Shown here piece after piece: positions 56,980 through 64,000 of a stretch of 64,000 nt of DNA. The notes beneath the pieces were generated by a model. It searched no databases, was not told where the DNA came from, and saw nothing but the letters and a program-made list of their open reading frames with translations. Made by a program: the position numbers and the translations under genes. Source of the stretch: Plazaster borealis (Eukaryota > Echinodermata > Asteroidea > Forcipulatida > Labidiasteridae); NCBI GenBank assembly GCA_021014325.1, contig CM037469.1, positions 13,272,663 to 13,336,662 on the forward strand, in the 5' to 3' direction. Each line of letters opens with the position of its first letter. Position 1 is the stretch's first letter.

Positions 56980-58598
56980 ATGAGCCGGGGTGGGAGAGCG
57001 AGGGCATACCAGCCCAAAACCAACAATGGAACATCCATGTACAACAACAGCCAAATGCATTCCAAAATGAGCCGCAACAATGGCATAGTATTCGATGTGA
57101 ATGAGAATGTCCCAATCTCAACGTATGTCAATGAAATGGCCAAAACCTTACCACCCGAGACAATACTCTATGCGTCCCGTATAGCAGGAAATCGTGTAGC
57201 CATGTATTTCAACGATAGGAAATACGCTGAAGAAGCTGTTACACAAGGTATGGTTGTCAACAACTCCTTAATTTATATTTCACCTCTTGTACGTCAGACA
57301 ACCCGGTTAGTCTTTTCCAACGTGTACCCTGAAATTCCAGACCATATCCTTCAAGAAAACATCAGAGATTTTTGTAATATAGTTTCACCCATCAAATCTA
57401 TACCCATTGGTATGAAGGAAAACTTGGCCCATGTGCTATCCTTTCGCCGCCAAGTGCATGTATTCATAGAGCCAAATATAAATATCCCTGATCACATTAA
57501 TATTGCTTACGGAGGGGGGAACTACAGGGTATTCCTATCCACTGATTTTGTCAAATGTTTTGCCTGTGGGGAACATGGACACACCCGGAAAACTGCAAGA
57601 AACAGAAAACCCCCACACCAGATGATAGTGAAGATGACGGAACACAGGACGAAAACCCCATCAACCCCAAACCCATCTTCATGCACCGAAACAAATCTGA
57701 CCCAAAACACCCACCGAAATCAGCCAAAAACCGACACAACCAAACAGATGGCAACGAAGAACCCAGAGCTCAAGACGAAGTAGGGGTACGAACCCCCTCC
57801 TCACCCAGCATCCAAAAACCCAATTCCAAGCTTTCCCCAATCCCAACCATACCTCGCCTCTCCCAACTCGTAGACATATCCGACCTCCCAAGCCGCTCCC
57901 CACAACCAACCCCCTCCCTACAACCAACCCTCCCTGATCCACACCCACCTGATCCACCCACTACTCTAGGCCCAAAAGCTAAAGATCAGTCAGCTTTTGT
58001 CTCCATCTGGGGATCCCCCCCTGGACCATCAAGAGCAACGTTCTCAGAAGTCCTGACAAAGCGGAAGAAGAAGACTCCATCTCCACCCCGTCAAGGACTA
58101 ATCAAACTCACCTCCAACTCTCCTCCGAACAAGATACAGAAACCACCAAATGATGACCAAACAGATACAACAACCCTCACTCAAGCTCTTGATGGTGATG
58201 ATGACGACGCCAGCGACGTTCCCCATCAACCTCAACCGCCACTCTCAAATGCAACTCAGGAGAGCGTAGATATGAGTGAAATCGAAACAGACGACACGGC
58301 ATCCATCATTTCCGAAACTAACTCACAACCTAGTGAGTTGGAGTGCGAAGAAGGAGACTTGTCCATCCCCACAGGCCCCCTCTCTCAAAAACAAATGACA
58401 TCCTTTCTGAAGTGTGTTAAAGCCCGAAGAAGACCAGGTGAAATCGCCAAAAAATTCACTGGTGACACCCCTGGGCTTGTAAAACAACTGAAACCCCTGC
58501 GTAGCTCCCCTCTCCTAAACAGAAATATGCAAATGAGGGTTCGTAAACTTGTCAAAGCTCTAGACACAGAAGATGTGTCACGTCTGATACCAAAATGA
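56980..58598 (+). pseudogene. LINE ORF1 (nucleic-acid-binding protein), one frameshift
   Basis: Starts MSRGGRARAYQPKTNNG after a plausible leader. The first 200 residues look like an RRM-type fold (NRVAMYFNDRKYAEEAV; YISPLVRQTTRLVFSNVYPE). A CCHC knuckle follows, CFACGEHGH plus, in the next frame, ENCKKQK. One C is lost in the ccc run at about 57580, which moves the reading frame between the third and fourth knuckle residues. The downstream 340 residues are rich in Pro, Ser and Thr with an acidic middle (DGDDDDASD), ending at 58598. In Tx1-like elements this protein packages the RNA. Confidence 0.88.
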
Positions 58599-60574
58599 AA
58601 CTGACAATTTTTTCTCTGCTCAGTATGGTGCTGTCTCTCGTCACAATAAACACGGGAGGATGCTCCAATCCGACTCGTAATGCCTCTTTCCATGAGTTTA
58701 TTAAACAGTCTTGTTTTAACCCTGACGTAGTCTTCCTACAAGAAGTCAATGATTTACCCACTTCCTCATCTGTGTGGAAACATTGGCAACGTCAGACCAA
58801 TAGCACACCAGGCAAAACGAGGGGATCAGGCGTGGCTACTCTTGTCAAAAATAACATCTCTGTTCTAAGTCATACTGTTATTTTTCAAAGTTACGCTCTT
58901 TATACTGAAATTGAACATGATTCTAATATATATCATCTGTATAATTTACTTGTTCCACAGGGAGATGCAGAGGCAGGAAAAATGTTGGAAGCTCTGGAAC
59001 CCCACTGCGCACAGCATGATCGAGGTGAAATAATTATAGGAGGTGATTTCAACTGTACCCACAATCCCTCTCTTGACCGCCTTGCTATCACTCACGAAAA
59101 ACGGCACAAAATAGCCACCACCCTGTCTAATTTGGTCAACAAAAACAACCTTTGTGATATTTGGCGGGAACGTAACCCAGAACAAAGAAAATACACTTGG
59201 TTCCGTACCAACAACGTAACTGCAGGGACTATGTCGAAAGCGAGGCTGGATCGCTTATACCTACCTTCGCATATTGCCCCCACAGTTTCAAAATGCAACA
59301 TAATCCCGTGCAGTCTGTCAGATCACAGTGCAGTCAGTGTTGTTTGTAAATCTAGCTCTCAGCGACCTAGGGGAAGTGCCTACTGGCACTTTAACAACTC
59401 ACTCCTTCAAGACGAAAACTACAAACAAATTATCTCCCAGTTCTGGACTAAATGGCAAACCAAACTTTCCTCTTACCCTGATATATGCACATGGTGGGAC
59501 ATGGGCAAAGCCCATATCAAAAACATCACCCAGACCTACGGAAAAAAATGTGCGAATGAAAAACGTGCTCTGATTCAAAAACTTCAGAATGATATAGACA
59601 ACCTTCAATCCTCCCCCAATCTTACCCCAGATATGAAACAATTCCTTCTCGATCAGAGACGTGCTCTCAATAACATCTACAAACAGGAAGCTCAAGGAGC
59701 TATGGTTCGCTCGCGTTTTCAATTCGAAAGCGAGGGTGACTCATGCTCCACTTTCTTTTTTAATCTGGAAAAACAAAACTCTTCTGCCAAAACCCACCAC
59801 GGAATGCGATTAAGCGATGGTACAGTCACAGAAGATCCAAGTGAAATACGCCAGCATGTCCATTCCTTTTATAAAGACCTCTACTCCCATGTTCCTACCT
59901 CCCAAACTGCGCAGAACTACCTTCTCAAGAACATACCTACCCTTGACCCCGCTGATTCTGAAACCTGTGATCAACCAATTTCTATGGAAGAATTGGATCA
60001 AGCCGTCAAACAACTTAACAAAAACAAAACCCCTGGTCTAGATGGTCTTACCTCTGAATTCTACCTCTGTTTCTGGCCAATTATAAAAGACGACGTTTTT
60101 AAAGTCCTGCAGAAAAGCATTCACTCTCAATCCCTTCCTACATCGTGCAGGAGAGCTGTCATTACACTCCTGCCCAAACAGGGTGACCTTCATGAAATCT
60201 CCAACTGGAGACCAGTCTCTCTCCTGAACACTGACTATAAAATACTTGCCAAAGCTTTGGCCAACAGGCTGAAAAATGTCATCGGCGACGTCATTCACCT
60301 CGATCAATGTTATGCAGTTCCAGAGCGCTCCATTTATGACAATATCAATGTCATAAGAGACAGCATAATGTTTGCCAACCATTCCGACCTGCCTCTCGCC
60401 TTGTGCAACTTGGACCAAAAGAAGGCGTTCGATAGCATTGGCCACGGCTATTTATTCAAGACGCTGCGAACAATGGGTTTCGGCGAACATTTTGTTTCCC
60501 TCATCCGTCTGCTATACACGGATGTTCAAAGCACAGTCAAAGTTCAGTCCACGCTAACAGCCCCTCCCCTTTGA
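58595..60574 (+). pseudogene. LINE ORF2: endonuclease and reverse transcriptase, first segment
   Basis: The ATG overlaps the ORF1 stop (ATGA), suggesting reinitiation. Endonuclease motifs: NTGGCSNP, VVFLQEVND, IIGGDFNCTHNPSLDR, SDHSAVSVV. RT motifs: KNKTPGLDGLTSEFY, NWRPVSLLNTDYKILAKALA and LDQKKAFDSI. The style (RSIYDNINVIRDS, HGYLFKTLRTMGFG) is that of the Tx1 branch of the L1 clade. The frame stops at 60574 because one C is missing in a cccctcccc run. Confidence 0.93.
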
Positions 60575-61213
60575 GAGAGGTATTCGTCAAGGATGCCCCT
60601 CTCAGGGCTGTTATACTCCATTGCTATCGAACCCCTTCTTCATACCATCAGAAGTAATTTGCATAAACATGGTATGACACTGCCAGGGTCCAATAGGGTC
60701 CTGACTGTTTCTGCATATGCAGATGACGTCACCGTATTTATTTCATCCAACCAAGGATTTCAAGTTTTAAATGATATTTACACAATTTACAGCAGGGCGT
60801 CATCTGCATGTCTTAATATGAATAAATGTAACGGGTTGTGGGTCGGAGCATGGATAGACAGACATGACCAACCACTCAATTTTCTCTGGAACAATAAAGA
60901 TGTTAGATTTCTTGGAGTTCATCTTGGAAACACAGAAACATCCAGACAAAAAAACTGGAAATTGTGCAAAGAAAAACTAAACAATACTCTTTCAAGGTGG
61001 AGTGGTTTAGCAAGAACCATGTCTTTCAAAGGCAGAATTATTATAGCCAACCAGATAGCTGCATCTAAATTGCTGCATTTCCTCGCTGTTCTCCCTCTAC
61101 CAGAACAAGTTCTAGATGAACTCCAGGAAACTCTGATCAATTTTGTATGGTCTCAAAACGTCATTTACTCAACAGAAAAGTGTTGTTCCAGTCCCCAGAG
61201 AAAGGGGGACTAG
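60560..61213 (+). pseudogene. LINE ORF2: reverse transcriptase, second segment
   Basis: After the frameshift the frame reads FERGIRQGCPLSGLLYSIA and SAYADDVTVFIS (catalytic YADD), then NFLWNNKDVRFLGVHLG, WSGLARTMSFKGRIIIANQ and LINFVW. A second single-base shift at about 61150 moves the rest to another frame. Confidence 0.92.
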
Positions 61214-62481
61214 GTCTTGTCTGTCTTAAATCCCGTGTCATGACTTATAGATTTTCTTTACTTCAGCGTTTGTTTTGCAAGAATAAACATCCTGCCTTTT
61301 ATTTTCTTATTCACTATTGTCATATGTATCGTAATCTAGGTCACGATTTTCAACTGTTTTTCACAAATCTTGAAACGAAATACCTTACCAGCCTTCCCGT
61401 TTTTCAAGCAGAAATTCTCAAAGCTTGGATCACATCGAAAGCCACCACGAGCATACCACCTGAGTCTGTTAACTACGTAGTGAACCTACCTATCAATAGT
61501 TTGTTCTTATGTAGTCATGGTAACAAAGATCTTCTCTCTGGTCGGCTCCTGTCATGTGGCGTCACACTAGTTAGACAACTACTCAGCAAAGATGGAATGT
61601 GGATCTCAGCTGACGAAATCCAAACACAACATCGGATGGGACTACGCCCGCTATCTTCCAGAACACTGGAAGCAGAACTGTCTCACATAAAACGAACCTT
61701 GAGTGAAACTTTCCCAAAAGTCTTCAACAAAAAGGGTGCAACTAAAGCTCCAGACCAAGGGACCGTGATTTTTCTCAATTCAAACTACCCTACACCAGAG
61801 ATCCATATCAACGACAACAACAGCACAGCCAACTTTCCCTCGAAACACCTGTACACCGTCTTCAACAAAGAACTCAATACCTTGCCGGACAATCCCAGAA
61901 CACCCTGGCACAGAGACATACTTCAAATGAACACGACAATACCGTGGAAAAATTTGTACAAACCACCCATTTCCAAGAAAGAGGGTGACGTACAGTACCG
62001 GTTATTGCATAAGATCTTACCATCGCAGGAAGTTCTACACTACATCGACCGTACTCTACCAAAAACCTGCGGCTGGTGTGGACCGTCAGAAAAGGGAACC
62101 CTGCTACATCTCTTCTTCCACTGCCCATCGATTCAACCAGCCCTGAACCTCCTGCATCGATGCCTCAGACAACTACTTCCTAACCTGACACTAACTTTTG
62201 AAACTTACTGGTGCCTGATCCACCACAGCAGGGGCCGACCGAGAGAGAAAGTAGTTTTAGCTAACTATTTAATTGTCAGCTTCAAAGCTAGTGTGTACTG
62301 GCTATATGTGCACTCACACTTCAAAGACTGTTTAGAAACCTGGAAATACCGTATTAAGAGTAAAATTTTAATCGAGTACCGCTACTACCAGCTCCAGAAC
62401 AATGTTCCCCTTTTTCTCAAGAAATGGGGTCTCTGCAACATATTCCAAATCACTGATAATGAAATTGAATGGATTCTGTAA
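61147..62481 (+). pseudogene. LINE ORF2: C-terminal segment
   Basis: Continues KRHLLNRKVLFQSPEKGGLG and ends DNEIEWIL at 62481. Near its end, CGWCGPSEKGTLLHLFFHCP is the C-x2-C ... H-x4-C knuckle of L1-clade ORF2 proteins. Confidence 0.9.
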
Positions 62482-62692
62482 TTTTGATTGCCACCATGCT
62501 GTACGTCTAATGAAACTGCTTTTGTGTTAATCTCGATGTAATTTCAATCCCAGCTACCGACCTGTACTTTGTAATAGAAAATAATGTATTGTCTAATTGA
62601 TGGGGTTTTTTTTTTTTTTTTTTTTAAAGTTTCTTTATTGTATGTAAATTCTGTATATTTTGTGAGTGAATAAAGTATTTGCTTTGAAAAGT

Positions 62693-62792
62693 CAACCAAT
62701 CAATCAATCAGTCAATCAATCATTTAATCAATCAATCAATCAATCAATCAATTAACCAACCAACCAACCAATCAACCAACCAATCAATCAAT

Positions 62793-62832
<40 letters not shown>

Positions 62833-62833
62833 T

Positions 62834-62882
<49 letters not shown>

Positions 62883-62960
62883 GTTAATCAATCAATCAAT
62901 CAATCAGTTAATCAGTTAATCAATAAATCAATCAATCACTCAATCACTCAATAATTAAAT
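62693..62960. repeat. (AATC)n microsatellite, about 260 bp
   Basis: The tail starts with the same variant pattern as at 56693, then continues with ttaaccaacc and long aatcaatc runs. It is both the 3' tail of the LINE and an expanded simple repeat. Confidence 0.92.
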
Positions 62961-64000
62961 AAAGTGTCAGGGGAACACAACTTGTAGTTATTCTTCAGCG
63001 TCAAAGACAATATTCAAAGAATCCATTTCCACCCACCCCCGCCCCTTCTGGGATTTATCATTTTCAATTGTTCCAATGTTGTAACTGATTCAGTGTCATC
63101 CTTTGGAGTTTGGTTTTCATAAAATAATACTGATTTATCTTTCAGAGAGCAAGACAAAATGAATGACTGCGTGTCGAGACGGTTTATTTGCAATGTTTCC
63201 GTTGCTATGTGAATCACCCCACGACTCTGCCACTATTACTGCACTATTACTCAACGTAGGTATTCAATTAAATCGTTTTACAATAATTAACTGCAAGCCT
63301 GTGAACCTGCTATGCATTTGTAATATTGACTTTGGCTAGCATAACCTCCTTTTTCTTCAATTTGTATTAAGGTTAATTCACTTAAAAGGGTGTTGATGCA
63401 ACGGCGTTCACTTATAACTTATTAACAATTATGAACATGGTGGCAGTTTCCGTGTAAGTAAACTTTCTCCAGGATGCGTGGCTATCTATATCAGATTCCC
63501 TGGTGCACAGTGACAATGTTGGTTCTACTCATGAGTTTACAGAAATTTAGAGTTTGTTTTGCATTCCAGTTTGTTTTACATAAAACCGGATAAAGGAAAA
63601 TGGACGCATCGTTACCGACGCCACGAACTGACACACATCTACCATACTAGTAAAAGTTAGCAATAAAATAGAACGGCGTTTAAAGCTGAACGCTTTTTAA
63701 AACATCCACTACGGTATCCTTCAAATTTTCATAGTGTTTTCAGCTAGTTTTTTGCACATTTTGAGCCATGCATTGCAATGAGTACGGCAACTTGTGAAAA
63801 CGAAATAATGTCACTTTCGAGCAAAGATTGCAATGCATAATTGTCGTAATTTATGAAGTAAAGCTCTTAAAGCTTTGACATTTCATGAAATTGTAGGCCT
63901 CGGCGAATATTGTAGGCCGTTACGAATTATTGATTAAACACCAGAAAACAAACAACAAAAACTTGGTTTTGTACACAAGGTGTCAGTTCGTGCGGTGAGT
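62961..64000. other. No feature seen
   Basis: Unique-looking sequence without recognisable exon, RNA gene or repeat. Confidence 0.5.

Larger units (their letters stand above)
56758..62692 (+). mobile_element. Nearly full-length Tx1-like (L1 clade) LINE
   Basis: Order: 220-bp 5' UTR, ORF1 (56980-58598), ORF2 (58595-62481) overlapping it by ATGA, and a 210-bp 3' UTR with gaataaag. There are three single-base frameshifts, at about 57580, 60560 and 61150, and no in-frame nonsense codons, so the insertion is young. It lies between two blocks of (AATC)n microsatellite. Confidence 0.92.

Noticed and set aside
1..64000. CRISPR arrays, bacterial operons, prophage
   Set aside because: Split genes with GT/AG introns, SINEs and LINEs show a eukaryotic chromosome; no direct-repeat and spacer array is present.

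Overview
The window looks like metazoan nuclear DNA: AT-rich, with long introns and many interspersed repeats, and most likely from an echinoderm. The deuterostome-style adhesion-GPCR gene and a repeat family that I associate with sea-star genomes suggest an asteroid. That placement is inference; no species marker is visible.

One host gene dominates. It runs on the minus strand from about 50.7 kb down to 15.9 kb. I could join 32 exons by eye, all with GT/AG borders and matching reading phase. They give 7,000 nt, or 2,332 residues plus a stop, with the 5' end missing. Domain order from the N-terminus: an FBXL4-type discoidin-like module, one SRCR domain, a 683-codon Ser/Asp/Thr-rich repeat exon resembling dentin-sialophosphoprotein, two F5/8 type C (discoidin) domains, a MAM domain, a third F5/8 type C domain, a mucin-like stalk, a GAIN domain with an intact GPS (HL|T), seven transmembrane helices and a short basic tail. 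This is an adhesion G-protein-coupled receptor with an ectodomain combination I do not recognise. I think it is the most important content of the window.

Flanks and introns are filled by mobile DNA. At 0-15.9 kb, downstream of the receptor, I see no host gene. It holds a decayed CR1-superclade LINE on the minus strand (about 7.9-11.1 kb), tRNA-derived SINEs, MITEs and a short tandem array of a palindromic unit. The introns hold many copies of a 370-bp MITE, two foldback families, SINEs, a non-autonomous DNA transposon, a (GTT)n tract, a degenerate minisatellite and a tandem array of tRNA-like units. At 50.7-56.2 kb I found no upstream exon. That stretch has a 1.6-kb minisatellite of CCCATATGGG-type palindromes that splits an old MITE.

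At 56.3-62.95 kb is a nearly full-length Tx1-like L1-clade retrotransposon on the plus strand. It has ORF1 with a CCHC knuckle and ORF2 with endonuclease and reverse transcriptase, and three single-base frameshifts in total. It sits directly after a 5'-truncated relative, and (AATC)n microsatellite borders both. The last kilobase shows nothing recognisable.
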